Assembly: GCA_030490835.1 (NCBI GenBank)
Contig: CM059975.1
Coordinates: 29,482,133-29,546,132 of the forward strand
Origin: Annona cherimola
Taxonomy: Eukaryota; Streptophyta; Magnoliopsida; Magnoliales; Annonaceae
DNA length: 64,000 nucleotides
Reading direction: 5' to 3'
This document shows positions 39,718 to 51,908 of the stretch, piece by piece (the first letter of the stretch is position 1; every line of letters begins with the position of its first letter). The notes under the pieces are model-generated. The model saw only the letters and a program-made list of their open reading frames with translations. It made no database searches and was not told the origin of the DNA. Both the position numbers and the translations under genes were made by a program.

Positions 39718-42700
39718 CTATTGGAATGGTTGAAGCCATTGATCTCCATCAATATATGAGATGTTGAGGAAGGAGGACGCTTGGGCGTCTGTGAGTTTCT
39801 GGAGATATGGCACTCTCATGCTTAAGTTGGCTCCAGCTCCAAAGCAGTTGTACTCTCCATAGAAGACGGTCCTGCATAATTGTAAGAAAATAACTAAGTA
39901 ATATTTATTAATTAATCGTATACACGTATTCTTCATACTCCAGCTGAAGAAACAAGAAATAATTCTTGGAAACGATTTGAAATGTGTTGGTCATTGGAGC
40001 ACTCGGGCTTTTTTGGGTGAGTGCAATCCTTCACAACTTTTTAAATTACTAAAAATGCTACTGATTTTTAAAAATTTCAAACAAAATCTTCAAAAATAGT
40101 AAAAAATGATACACATATTAAATACACTTATATTAATAATTTCATAAAACGTTTCAAAAAATATAAATGAGTAAAATGCATCAGGGTGCGTTCCAGGGTG
40201 CATTAAATTGGGTTCCCTTGTTGATTTAGTGATTAGCTTTTATCATCAATATTCTTGGTATTTATTGACAGAGATTGTGGCTAGGACATTGTAGGAACAT
40301 GAACTTTTAATGGCACCAAATTTATCACTCTACGAAATTACATTGTGATGAATGGAGAAGAGTCCTTATATATTTGAAAATAAAAATTTATATTGAGATT
40401 TATAGTAATAGTACTGAAAATGCAAAAAGTAAAAATGTTTTTTAATAGAAACCTTTTTTTTGAGAATAAAAATATCTTATCTCATTCAAGCCCTTTGTAT
40501 ATCGTTAAATGTGCTTATCTTTCTTACAAAACTTTAGTGACAATTTTTTTAACATGGGTGTGTGTAAGGAACTCTAGTCCTCTGCACTCGGGCATATGCA
40601 CCTATTTTTTATTTTTTTGAAATTTTTTTACACAACTGTTAATCTAAATGTATTTGACATGTGTATCAATTTTTACCTTTTTTTCGACTTTTAGATTTCT
40701 AAAAATCCAAAAAAATACTTTAAAATCTCAAAAATGGTAAAAATTAATACACATGTTAAATACATGTATATTAACAGTTGTGTAAAAAAAATTTCAAAAA
40801 AATAAAAAATAGGTGAAGTACACCCAAGTGCATTGCGCGGGTGCATAAGACTGAAACCCACGTGTAAGAGGGAAGCCCATTGTATGCACCTGGGTGCATT
40901 GAGCTTAATGCACCTAGGTATAATTTTAAATTACTAAAAATGTTATTAATTTTTAAAAATTCAAAAAAAAAATCTAAAAATCTTCAAAAATGTAAAAAAT
41001 TGATAGAGTGTGTATATATATAGGAGGTCCAGGGTGCGAAGTTGATTAGAAACACTTGTCTCATTTACCCCTCTTCTTAAGTTATCCTCCATCAATTACT
41101 TAGTTATCTTAGGGTTGACATGGTCAAAATTTTCTAAAAAAAATAAATAAATTTCAAGTTGCCGCTGAAGGTATAACAAGGCAAAGATGACCTTTTGCAA
41201 CATTTATCATATTATTATTGTTAAAAGCTAATTTTTAGTGAAAATAATTACTTGTATACCCAATATTGAGTTTGGAATGCTTACTGGTCACTTGCGGGAT
41301 CATTCCAGTCATTCCACCCATCGGAAGCAATGACATCAGACATGAAGGTGTAAGCAAAGACTACACGTGAGAAGGGCCTCCAAGCCCGGCCCAGCCAAAT
41401 CCGTCCACTTCCGCCAATGCTGCAATTTGCGAATACAAATCCAGTGTTCTCGTCCTTGGATGTTCGAGCATGTGCAGTAACAGCTCCGTTTATTACTTTC
41501 AATCTGGCTGCCACTGGGGCCGCCATTGAAAGCAGCTGACAGTTCTGGGTTGAAAAAAAAAAAAAAAGTACATGAAACTGCTTATTTATGGGGATGAATA
41601 GTTGGTCAACACACACACTTACATATACATATACATATATATATATATATAGACCATTGTTAGATTTCATTTCTCGGATTAGATTTATTTCTGAATTTTG
41701 TTGGTTATTAATTAATTACATATGATAATACGCCTAACGAGGCAGCCAAAATTTAAACTATAGGGTGTGTTTGTTTACAGCCATAATTTTTTGAATTAAA
41801 ATTTTTTATTCTTCATAAGTAATATATTTTTAATTATTTTGTTCACATTTTTCTATAAAACTACTTTAGCTTTTTAATATTTCCTGTACAACTACCTATA
41901 TAACTATCATATTTATTTTAATTTTATTTTCTTTACTCGTTATCATTACTTCTATTATCTCAAATCATTTTCTCTTATTTTACAATTTTTCACACCAATA
42001 TATATACATTTTTTACAATTAGAACAAATCATGTGCCCAACTTTTTGCAGTTAAATTTTAATTTGGAAGCATTCGATATCAAACGCAGCTAAGTTTGCTA
42101 TTAATTATAGCCGTAGTTTATTATTATTTGCATCGAAAAATATTTTTTTATTTGAATGGGGTTTATTGCCTCAACTCGGATTCAAAATCAAGACTTTATT
42201 CACGCATGGATATCAAACCACTTGGTTATGCCTTAGTAACTTTACAATAAACTTTTAGCAATTGCATTAAACATTACTTTTGGCTACATTTGATTAACAA
42301 ATAACTACATTCAATTAAATGCAACTACTTGAAAGCAATTAATTATTTTTAAATTAAATAACCAGTTGTAGCCAAAATACATCTAATGCAGCCAAATGTA
42401 CATTATATAAGGATTAAAAAATTAGCTATATAAAATGATATTTATTGTCAATAATAGCTTCGTAAGTAAAGAATTGTTCTGAATGTTAAGTATCAAATCA
42501 AACCATACTCATGGATTAAATTATGAGTAGATTATAGTATTTGTACCTCGTAGAGTGATCTAGCATCCCCAAAGATGAAATCAATGGAACCCTGGATGAA
42601 GCATTCCTTGAAGTAATGCCGGCCGCTATCATCATGAAGGGTGTCTTGGGCACCAAAGAATCCACATCCCCAGAAAGCAGCTTGATCTCCAGCTATCCTG

Positions 42701-43659
42701 ATGGCCACAGCCTGTGCTCCAGCATCTCCAGGCTTTGGTATGGGAGCCACGTTCTGTGATATTCAACATTGGATTTGGTTCTTTTGTCAGAAAAAAAAAA
42801 AGAAGGAGATTAGTTGTGGATAATTAAGCTCACACAGACGGATCTTAATTCCTACCATAAAACTTATGTTCTTAGCAATGAAACTGTTTGCGAAAACCGA
42901 GACCGAACCACTGAAGAATGTACCATGGGATGAATTGGCTGTGTCATTCCAAACAATTGCTGTGGATTCCATTCCTAACCCTTGAAATGTAATATTGGGT
43001 TTTGTTCTTGGGATGTTCACCTTTTCACTGCAATTTCTCATAGTTAGTCACTATCAAGCAGAACTAATAATTATAATTCACTGACACATCAAAACAACCC
43101 CTGAAAAATTGCAAAGGAACAAAAGCGTCATTGGTCTGAATTAAGCGAATCAAATCCAACTACTTGATTACCACTTTTGTTAGCTAGCTACCTTCATGAA
43201 ATGTTGGGTGTAATTGAATTATTGGCAAGCAAAAACATGTTGAAGCACTCACTAGTAAATGCCCCTGTTGATCCATATTACAGTCCTCTTTTGGCTGAAC
43301 GTTGCTACAGCGTCGACGGCGGCTTGCACAGTGGTGAAATTGCAGCATCCGTTCAAATCAACGCAAAGGTTGGAATTGGTGCTGGTGTCTGGGGGTGGGA
43401 AATTTGTAGGGAAGTAATCACAAATGGATTCCGACCGCCTGCGCTTGTGGTGCTGGTGATGATGGTGTTGATTGGTGACATAAGTTTTGCATGTAGTCGT
43501 TGTTGAAATGATGGATGGAGGGGAACTCATGAAACTGCTGAAAGGGACATTTTTCAGACATTGGAGGAATTGTGAGTTGGGAAATGGCAGTTGGGTGGAT
43601 AAAAGGATTGTCAAAATGGCTGATAGGATAGTGAGGAAAACTCTTTTGACATTAATCAT
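39718..43659 (-). CDS. Pectinesterase (pectin methylesterase, no PMEI pro-region)
   Basis: Five exons in minus order: 43659-43253, 43027-42856, 42753-42547, 41544-41285, 39871-39718. They sum to 1200 nt, phases join, giving 399 residues. It removes methyl groups from cell-wall homogalacturonan. The N-terminus has a hydrophobic segment ([14 protein letters not shown], about 7-20), a signal peptide or anchor, then a Ser/Thr-, His- and Arg-rich linker with no inhibitor-like pro-domain. The catalytic domain starts near [11 protein letters not shown]. Active-site blocks: [16 protein letters not shown] (Q207), GAQDTL (Q229, D230 acid), GSIDFIFG (D251 nucleophile) and LGRAW (R315, W317). All catalytic residues are present, so it should be active. 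The C-terminus ends [12 protein letters not shown], a plausible complete end. LGRAW and the lack of a pro-region fit the short, plant-specific pectinesterases such as Arabidopsis PME53 (from memory). The last intron (39872-41284) contains foldback elements. Confidence 0.95.
40010..41015. mobile_element. Cluster of foldback elements in the last pectinesterase intron (includes FB3)
   Basis: The best copy, FB3, is 40582-40849: the left arm TGCACCTATTTTTTATTTTT...TTACACAACTGTTAATC pairs with the right arm GTTGTGTAAAAAAAATTTC...AAAAATAGGTG. The tips are GCACTCGGGCATATGCAC and GTGCATTGCGCGGGTGCAT. Partial copies flank it: 40010-40215 (ends CAGGGTGCGTTCCAGGGTGCATT) and 40880-41010 (starts CTGGGTGCATTGAGC). 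Together they make up most of the intron. Confidence 0.75.
41634..41651. repeat. (TA)n microsatellite in pectinesterase intron 3
   Basis: A short TA run adjoining CATATACATATACATA repeats, just 5' (on the minus strand) of the exon at 41544. Confidence 0.85.
41763..42000 (+). mobile_element. Tourist-like MITE in pectinesterase intron 3
   Basis: The left end GGGTGTGTTTGTTTACAGCC and the family words ATTTTTAATTATTTTG, TACAACTACCTATATAACTA and TATCATTACTTCTATTATCTC are present. The right end is degraded near ACAATTTTTCACACC. Confidence 0.75.
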
Positions 43660-44379
43660 GATGGATGTAGTGCAGGGAGAGAGAAGGGTGCAAACGTAGG
43701 AGAGAATTGGGGTGCTAGCATATTTGTGTGCTATTGGAAGAGATGAATTTGCACTTGAAGTAAAAGGCCAAATTGCATGCCTTGCAAATCACCTCTTCCT
43801 CAAAGGTGTGGAATACATTTGTCAACCTACCAACCTTACAATGGGCTTTGCTTGGAGTAGGAGAGGCCCAAAATTTTCACTAATCACAGCAATTCCTAAC
43901 CTCCAAAGTTTTGATTTCTTAGTTGAATTTCAACAGCTGGTCCGAATTCATGCGTGCATGGAAGCCACTGTATGTTTAGGGGAATGATTCAATACGTCCG
44001 ATTGCAACGAAGCACTCATGCAACCTTTTTTATTTTAGAATTTGTTTTCAAACATAAACCAATTATTATATTTATTCATATGCATTCATGTGCGATTCCA
44101 AAGATCACATATAATGAAAACTTTTATCTACTATATATAAACTGTACATTAATATACTTACACTCAAAGATGCTAATTTTTCATAAATATAACTTTCCAA
44201 TATACGTAATTTTCAGTAATATGATTAACAATGGTGTTAAATAAAGTAAATAGCTTAAACTAAAAAAAATTAGAAATTAAAATAACAAGGTTTCATGGCA
44301 ACTTCCATACAAGCCAGTTGAATTGAATCATCGTTCATACAGATATAGGACTCCACTTCTATATAACTAAGTTACATCT
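43660..44379. other. Upstream flank of the pectinesterase gene
   Basis: It contains the likely promoter. I saw no clear TATA box at the expected distance on the minus strand. The open frames here (43712-44244) carry no recognisable domain. Confidence 0.45.
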
Positions 44380-44645
44380 AAGTGATCTCGTGTAACCCTT
44401 TTAATTTTTAGGATTTTAATTATTGATTCAAAATTTAATCCATTTATTTTATTTTATATTACTTATTTAACAAGGAGATCAAGTTTCATGCAAATTAAGT
44501 ATGTGCATGAGCCACATTTGTTAAGAAAAATATACAATCGTGTATAAATTATGAAAAATGCTTAGATCCATTCAAACATGTATTAGAATGTAATGAATAT
44601 TTTATTTATACAGTAATAATATTTTAGATGCTTTAGATGTTAAGA
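44380..44645. mobile_element. Partial D-H family MITE (copy E)
   Basis: AAAATTTAATCCATTTATTTT, AGATCAAGTTTCATGCAAAT, AAAAATGCTTAGATCCATTC and ATTTTAGATGCTTTAGATGTT follow the family order, then the similarity stops abruptly at 44645. Confidence 0.6.
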
Positions 44646-44848
44646 CTGGTTGCATTCCTCTTTCCCTTGCTTTAAATTCAGCAGCTTTTGGGTTCTGCAA
44701 GATGTATTATTGTGATGCTGACCATATAAATTTGCATTTGTGGCTAAAAAGGAGCATTCAGAGTCTCCAAAAGCAAACAAATAAGCCATACAGCAAAATT
44801 TTCATTTGTCATCATCTACTTGTAAAGGCACTCTCATGATCATAAATA

Positions 44849-44914
<66 letters not shown>

Positions 44915-45638
44915 TGCTAATGGCACAATATTCTGCCAACCATTGGTGAAGTGTCCTTGTCAAGGGAGAAGACACAGTAATCCGTTTTTGGATACATGAA
45001 ACGTTTGCGTTTTGCATGTAACTCGGCTTAAGCTGCTCCAAACTCGCCGTGAACTAAAAGTTGCGTCGTTTTTCTACTCACCAAGAGGTGCAAAACACGC
45101 AAGCACTCAGATCCTCTCAAACAGTCCTCCGGAAGTTCTCCGTCTGAAAATTACTATACTATATGGTAAAAAAGAGAGATTTTTTTAGGGTTGTGGCGCC
45201 CGTGCATGGCCTCATTTGGTTGGCCAATTTTCTCATTATTTTTTTTTTTTTTTTCCGTAGTCAAATTCTTCTGGAGCTTTGACTCATTCATGCGCCCTCA
45301 TGTACGGGTAGAAAACGCATGGTTTTCTTTAGAATGCAAATGAATTTCAATACACAACTTGTATTGAAAATCTCATCGTTTCGATTAGATATGAATTACA
45401 GATTCAGGCTTCAGGTCAAAATAACTACAATGATCTGTTGCCTCAGCATCTCCATTTAGCTTGATAACCGATGTCACGTGGAGTGATGAAAATGCAGCGG
45501 TATCCTTATAGAATTTATGGGATGGTGGCATAGAGTAGAAGACTTGTTGAACTTATATATTACATCATCCATTATTATAAAATACTATTGCAGACATCAT
45601 CATATAAATTCATGCATCATTTTTACTATAAATTAAGG
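44646..45638. other. Intergenic with a long TA microsatellite
   Basis: Positions 44646-44850 and 44912-45600 look like single-copy intergenic DNA without a gene. The (TA)n tract is annotated separately. Confidence 0.45.
44852..44911. repeat. Long (TA)n microsatellite
   Basis: About 30 uninterrupted TA units, the longest simple repeat in the window, probably length-variable. Confidence 0.97.
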
Positions 45639-45639
45639 A

Positions 45640-45904
45640 CATGTATGGCTAGATAGAGAACTTCTTAAACCCGAACTTTTCACTTTCTACAACTAACATA
45701 TTTTTTTAATTATTTATTCATATATTTCTATACAACTATTATACTTTTTAATTATTTCTACACAACTACTCATACGATTAATCGTTAAATTTTAAATTTA
45801 TTCTCTTTACTCTTCATTGTTACTCCTATTATATCATATTATTTTCTCATATTTCAAAAACTTTTTATTTAAATTTTTTGTATCACTTTTCAAACACACA
45901 TAGG
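45640..45904 (+). mobile_element. Tourist-like MITE, degraded
   Basis: CTTTTCACTTTCTACAACTA, TAATTATTTATTCATATATT, ACACAACTACTCATACGATT and the right end CACTTTTCAAACACACATAGG match the family. The left end is poor. Confidence 0.65.
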
Positions 45905-48900
45905 AAAATTTCCATCATTGCATTCATCCTAAAAGGTCATCATATAGCACCTCACCAACCAAAGTCCCAAATCGACGATTGTCATGATGAAAATTCAGCA
46001 GCATGTTCTCAAAATCTGCAATGATTTGGGAAACAAAGGACCATTTATAATGCCAACATACCTATGACAACCATAAATATCTACGATTAACGTATTACTT
46101 AAACACATGACAACAAAATAACTAATTATATCATTCCTATCATCATCTTTGTTGTACTCACATCATAGAAGGAAGGCTATTAACTCCTTGAAAGTTAAAT
46201 ACATTAATATACTACAAATACAATAATAAAGCCTCTATAGACTATATATCACTGAATTATTCTTGCATATAAATACACTTCATTACTTGTCACATAATAC
46301 ATATACATTCTTGAACATAAATAATTAAATTAAATCAAATTTTATACCTACCTTAGACCACCTTATCTTGTAATGACATAACTTAAGTTGCAACTAGATA
46401 ACTACAAGCATTTTTTCTACTAAAACATCTAGCCATAACCTTTAACCAGGCTTCAAACTAGCCATAAACTAACACTAGCATGTAATTATTGGCTTCTCTC
46501 AAAAAAAATAATAAATAAATCTACAATCTAGTTGCTTTCTACAAAAACATGGTCATACTCTGGCCATCAAAACCTCATCCCGCCTGCTAACTAGAAACAT
46601 CCCAACTCCACCAGAGTTGTGTATCATATCGATTAACAAGTGCCTCATCCTTAGCCAATAGATTCAAGTGCAATCTACATGTTCCTAGGCCCATCTTAGG
46701 AAATGCAACTTGACCAACGCATAAATACACAACTGAACTCTATCCAACCCTATGACAAATGTCAATGACATATATAATCTAAGCAAGCAGTGCATCCGTG
46801 CTTTTCTGACCTTCTTGTGTTAGTTCTAGTCTAATGATCCTTGAGGCCTTATCCCTCTTCTCCCAAGCCCATAAGCTATTGTGAGTTGTCACCCCAAACT
46901 AGTGCCCATATGACACAATCTAGCACTTAGCTCAAACAGTCACACATGCCCTCATGGATCATGTGGCTCAAATTTGGGTTTCTCCCAACTCATTTATAGG
47001 CATGCGGGACAATCGATCTTCATGCATGATAATAGTATAGATAAATCCATCACTGGAAATAAAAAAATCTACAACAAGAGTACGCATAAATCATGTTATG
47101 AAACATGTTATGATTATCCTACATCTATCAACATCATGCATGAGCTCCTGGCTCAAACAATGACATTCACGCCAAGATAAGTGTCTATAATTTGGAGCTT
47201 CCACTAATCATGACCTCATAATTGTGTACCCAACAAAATACTTTATCATGCAACTCTCATAACAGTCAATGCCCCACATGTATGTCAACAAGTGCAACTA
47301 TGTAAGTGGAGGCAACTCCATAAATCAATCCCATCAATGAGTCTCACGGTAAGCATTGTATAAGGTTTCATCTCTAAAACCCTGACAATATAAGAATTCA
47401 TAATTCTAGACTCCACTCCCCAGTCTCTTAATTATTCATAACTATCCAATAGCAACATGTGTCCATTTTATGATTTTTCAACTTATAAGTCACTTTATCC
47501 TGGATAGGAATCACCCTTTTTATGTCAACACATTGCTTGGGATCACCACCAAGCACTAAAATCAATAACCATATTATGTATTATATTTCAAAATAACGTA
47601 TTAATCACTCTCATGGTTTTACAACTTTATTTAATATAAAATTAACTTATGAAATTTCACTCAAGCATTCTCATAAACATAGGTTATGCATTATGCATGT
47701 GTTTGTTTACATCAAAAAAATTTTCAAACTAAAACTTTCCAATCTCTATAATTATTTTATTTTTTAATTATTTATTCATATATCCCTATATAACTACTCT
47801 ACTTTTCAATCATTTCTACACAACTATCTATATAACTAATCTACTTATTTTAACTTTATTCTTTTTACTTTTCATCAATACCTATATTATATCACATCAT
47901 TTTTGCACATATGAAAAACTATTCATCCAATTAATATGAGCTTGAATATAATATCGAATGTAAAATTATATAATACCAAACAATAAAAAAACTATTTATC
48001 TAAAAGTTTTATTATTTCTCAAACACACCCTATATAGAAAACTAAAAAAACCCAATATCATAGCATTCAAAATCATTCTCACATACTACAAAATGATGGA
48101 AAATCATTCTCATGTCATTACATTCATGAGATTTCATCAAAATCTTCAATTTTCACAAAAAACTCAAATCTTTACATAACCCCATCATCACGAACTACCC
48201 CAAACCTTTCAAGAAAACCACAATGTCCATATGCATGAGATTAAATAAATATTTAAGAGCAAAATCTATAAGAAAATCAAGAGAAGAAGCATCCTACTTA
48301 CTTCAATCAAAGATTACTTAAAATTCTTTTAAATCTTCAAGCCAACTTCTATCTCTCCAAGCTTATTGGATATCAAATAATTAAAATTAATGAATTACAA
48401 GGGGTTTCTAAGAGAGTTTTGGTGGAAAAATCTATATGGGACCAAATGAAGGAGAAAGGAAAAAAAGTGGGCATGAATATAATGGGGTTTTTTGTCACCA
48501 TTTTGAGTTTCTATATAATCAGAGTGTGAAATCAATCTCATTTTAGATTTCACTTGCTATCAGGACTTAAAATTAAAGTTGAGATCAATCTCATATTAGA
48601 TCTCACAAAATCGAAGTTGAGATTGATCTCATATTAAATTGCACTTTCCGTAACTTAACTTAGTCATTTATTATCAATCCATGTCACATAGAAATCATCT
48701 CTACACCATTCCAAGTATTCTCACACTTCTTATAACCTTCCCACATCATATCCAAATAATTCATTCAATCAAATCATTGCTCAAATAAAATTTGGCTTTT
48801 TAACTCAACTATACGTATAAAATGGACATAGCTAAATTGTTATCCATCAACTCGAATGCTTCATCAACCACCTCTTGCATGTTATATATAGATCTAGCAT

Positions 48901-49323
48901 CTCATCAATGCAAGAACTGATCAAGTTGTATGTCATTTCGAAAATTTTATCTATTAAGCTCATTTGAAATAGAAACAATTAGTCGTAAATAGCTTAATTA
49001 TTGAATTATCATTTCAAATTTCAATTAAAAGCTCCACGAACATATTTAAATTATGACGAGGATCACTCCTATGCAATTTGCAAGTTCCCTTTATGATTCT
49101 CGGATATTTTCATTATTTCAGTTTTTTGGGCTAAACATCTCAACTAGTTCATTCTTAACAATTTATCAAATCTACCATTCAAATTCAGTCAATGCCATTT
49201 AAACACATTCTAAATACATCTCGAATCAAATCAACTGTGAATTAATCTCATTTCTAGTTCAAAATCAATATATGTGAGTCAAGTCTATTCTCAAATGACC
49301 CCATCTCCTCTCCAGTTGGTGTT
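45905..49323 (-). mobile_element. LTR-retrotransposon-like region, degraded, with a Tourist insertion
   Basis: On the minus strand the part near 48480-48260 resembles an LTR leader: a CCCACTTTTTTTCC-type pyrimidine stretch, then GCTTGGAGAGATAGAAG and AAGTAAGTAGGATGCTTCTTC. Positions 46700-47500 have a moderate GC content and no frame. There is no coding domain, primer-binding site or duplication, so the call rests on general look only. A Tourist-like MITE at 47693-48030 is inserted (right end CAAACACACCC). Confidence 0.35.
47693..48030 (+). mobile_element. Tourist-like MITE with an internal insertion
   Basis: The left end TGCATGTGTTTGTTTAC follows TTA; the right end AAACACACCC is followed by TATA. 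Internal words match the family but it is about 55 bp longer, due to an extra segment near 47935-47985. Confidence 0.7.
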
Positions 49324-49560
49324 GTGGTTGACAAGATCAAGTCTATTCTCTCACATTCCATCCATGTCACAGCTCATCATGTTCTTAGGCAAGGAAATGC
49401 CGCAGCACGTGCTTTAGCTGACTCCCTTTCTGTTTCTTCTGTGGATCAACAGGTTTGGTGGGGCATCCCCCCTCAAGTCATTCGGGAAAAAATCTGTATA
49501 GACAATTTTTTGGAAATGAATCTCGGATCTTCCTATCCCTCCTCCCTAGATGAGTTCTAG
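49324..49560 (+). pseudogene. RNase H domain fragment of a LINE (non-LTR) retrotransposon
   Basis: The frame reads MVDKIKSILSHSI, then HVLRQGNAAARALADSLS, the C-terminal signature of plant reverse-transcriptase-associated RNase H domains, whose usual form is H-x-x-R-x-x-N-x-x-A-x-x-L-A. Only the end of the domain is present; the reverse transcriptase and endonuclease parts are missing, and no poly(A) tail or duplication is evident before MITE-A' at 49600. It is a dead 5'-truncated or recombined piece. Confidence 0.7.
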
Positions 49561-49599
49561 GGTAGTGAGATAGGTTGTTTCCTTTCATCAAATATATAT

Positions 49600-49943
49600 G
49601 GGAAATGATCCAGTGCATGCGACTGCACCGTGCAGTCCATGCACTGTGGGCCCCACCTGATCATTTCCCATAAATCCACCCCACCTGTTATATTTTTAAT
49701 TGTTCACTTTATTACCATACTAATTTTCATCCAAATCCAACATGTGTGTAGTCTCCATCTTAAAATGGTGAAAAATCAACGTAATAAAATAGTTTAATGT
49801 AAATATCAAGTTTAAAGTGGTTTTTTCAACATCTAAACCGTCTAAAGTATGATTTATATATGGATAAATGAGTGTATAAAGTTTCATTACAATCTAATAT
49901 GTTTGGGGTCCATTTTACAGCGGACTGCACAGGATCGGTTCCC
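49600..49943 (-). mobile_element. MITE-A', inverted copy of MITE-A
   Basis: It starts GGGAAATGATCCAGTGCATG and ends GGATCGGTTCCC, and is the reverse complement of 24921-25291 over nearly all its length, lacking about 30 bp near the GTGCAGTCCG end. ATATATAT lies on both sides. Confidence 0.88.
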
Positions 49944-51339
49944 TATATATATATATGTGAGTCAAATCTCAAAGGCTCATAATTTAATCAATCCAACAGC
50001 TCTCGTATATCTAAAATAATCTAAGAAATAAGTAAGGATCTATCTTAAGCTTCCATGAAACTTTTCACCAAAATCCGTCCCTCCAGTTCTCACCAACCGA
50101 AATTTTCATTTGTGCTTCAACTCATTCAATTTCTTTCATATCTATCTTTTGGTTTTAAATTTCTACCATTCCCTAGTCCCTCAAGCCACATCACAGGTTT
50201 CACCAAACATTTCCTTCATTGTCAATTTATTACATCATCATTAATACTAAGGTCCAATTTAAAGGAGTGTGTTGAAATATCGTAAACTGGAGTTGGTGGC
50301 TTTTTGGGTTAAGTGCACATGGATACACATAGCTAAGAGTGCATTAGGCATACGTATATATGTTGCGCTATTTATGTAACTGCTAACAATAACAATAGCA
50401 TAGGAATTACATATTTTCTTCTTTATGTGGTTTTTCCTAAGTTATAAAGGGGTCAAGAAGAGTCAAGTTGTTAAAAATCTCAAACTTACCTCAATAAAAT
50501 AAATTTTATATCATCTCTATCCTCTTTTCCTCTTCTAGTTCAACACAATCTATGTAGACAGTTTTATATAAACCCCTTTAAAAATTAAAACCCCCAACCC
50601 TGGTTAGTCTGTTTTTAGGCTAGAGTTGACCCAAGTTCGATCTGGTTCATTTTACAAGTGGATCGACTAGCTTTATTATTTTTGACAACGTTCATTTCAA
50701 CCTGCATGCATGCACATGGTAGACAAGAGGAAGTAGCCAAGGACTGCGACAGGCACAGCCAAGCCCGACTTCCACAGATCGATCATGTCTCTGTATCTGG
50801 TTATTTGATTTTCTAGCCGATTAATGAGGAATTGCACTAAATTAAGACGAAGTTCTTCCTTCCTTTCCTGTCCGCGTCTCTGGTCATCACTTGACTCATA
50901 TATATAAATATATACTCGCCCAATCTATGGAATATTGAAAAGCATTTTCAATCCAAAAATGGTCAATATATATAGTGGACTTGACTGTTGGTGGAAGTGG
51001 CTAATATTGATGACATTTTCCGTGGCCCCCATAACATCCTTAGATTCATCCCCTCTTCCCACTCTCTCCGTATGGAAAATGAAGCATGCTTGAAAACTAC
51101 TCGATAAAAAAGGGAGATACCTTTTTGTACGTGGGTCGGTTTCTTATACGGTTTTGTTGGTATTGTAAATCGCCCATGATTAAAAAATATTATTTATTTA
51201 TTATTTTCGTGCATATGTGGGTCTCATCATTCTGTGAAATTTTGCAATTTTCGAATTTTTTTGCTATTTTATTTTATTTTTTGAAAATTAAATATTTTTA
51301 TTTGAAAATTTTAAATAAAATATGGATTAAAGTTAAGAT
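49944..51339. other. Intergenic, nothing assigned
   Basis: AT-rich with a few open frames (50055-50285, 51086-51373) lacking motifs. The second overlaps the left end of the hAT element and is not a gene. Confidence 0.45.
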
Positions 51340-51900
51340 TGGAGATGTTAACAGATCAGATTGGATGGGTTAGATAATTCTAACACATTTAAAATATCTC
51401 AACCATAACCTGTTTATTAACTCATTTAAAAAATCTAAGTCCTAATCCATTTACAACTCGTTTAATAAACAAATTTGCGGACTGTTGACGGACTATATAG
51501 CAAACAACTTGAAAGCTTAAACTCTAGCAGATGATGATCTCGTAGGAGAGGCGAAGGGGTATTTTCGGCACATGGAAAATGAAAATAACGTAATAACGGA
51601 TAAATGGAATTAAGGAAGTAGTAGAAAAATGAAAATTAAATATTGAGATAAAGATTTAGCAAGGAAAATTAATCAAAAAATTTACATTTATATATATAAT
51701 TAATGGATTAAATGAGTTAAATAAGTTAAACGAGTTACTAAATGGATTGACGGGTTATAAAATCTCAACCTTAATTCTTTTATTTAATTAAATGGTTGAA
51801 TGGATTGACGGATCATAACCTATTTATTCAAAAATCTCAACTCAAATATACTCATAAACAGGTTAGACGAGCGGGTTGACCATGATCATTAACAACTTTA
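51340..51900. mobile_element. Diverged sister copy of the 618-bp hAT element
   Basis: The order of sequence words is the same as 37439-38056 (GTTAACAGATC, AAAATATCTCAACC, TATATAGCAAACAACTTGAAAGC, GATGATGATCTCGTAGGAGAGG, ATTTTCGGCACATGG, GGTTATAAAATCTCAACC). The flanking 8-mers are GTTAAGAT (51332-51339) and ATTAAGAT (51901-51908), 7 of 8. The CG-containing words of the other copy are often TG/CA here, as expected after methylation decay. Confidence 0.85.
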
Positions 51901-51908
51901 ATTAAGAT

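Noticed and set aside
43177..43987. Plus-strand frames over the first pectinesterase exon and its upstream flank
   Set aside because: The first two are antisense to a well-supported exon; the last has no domain.
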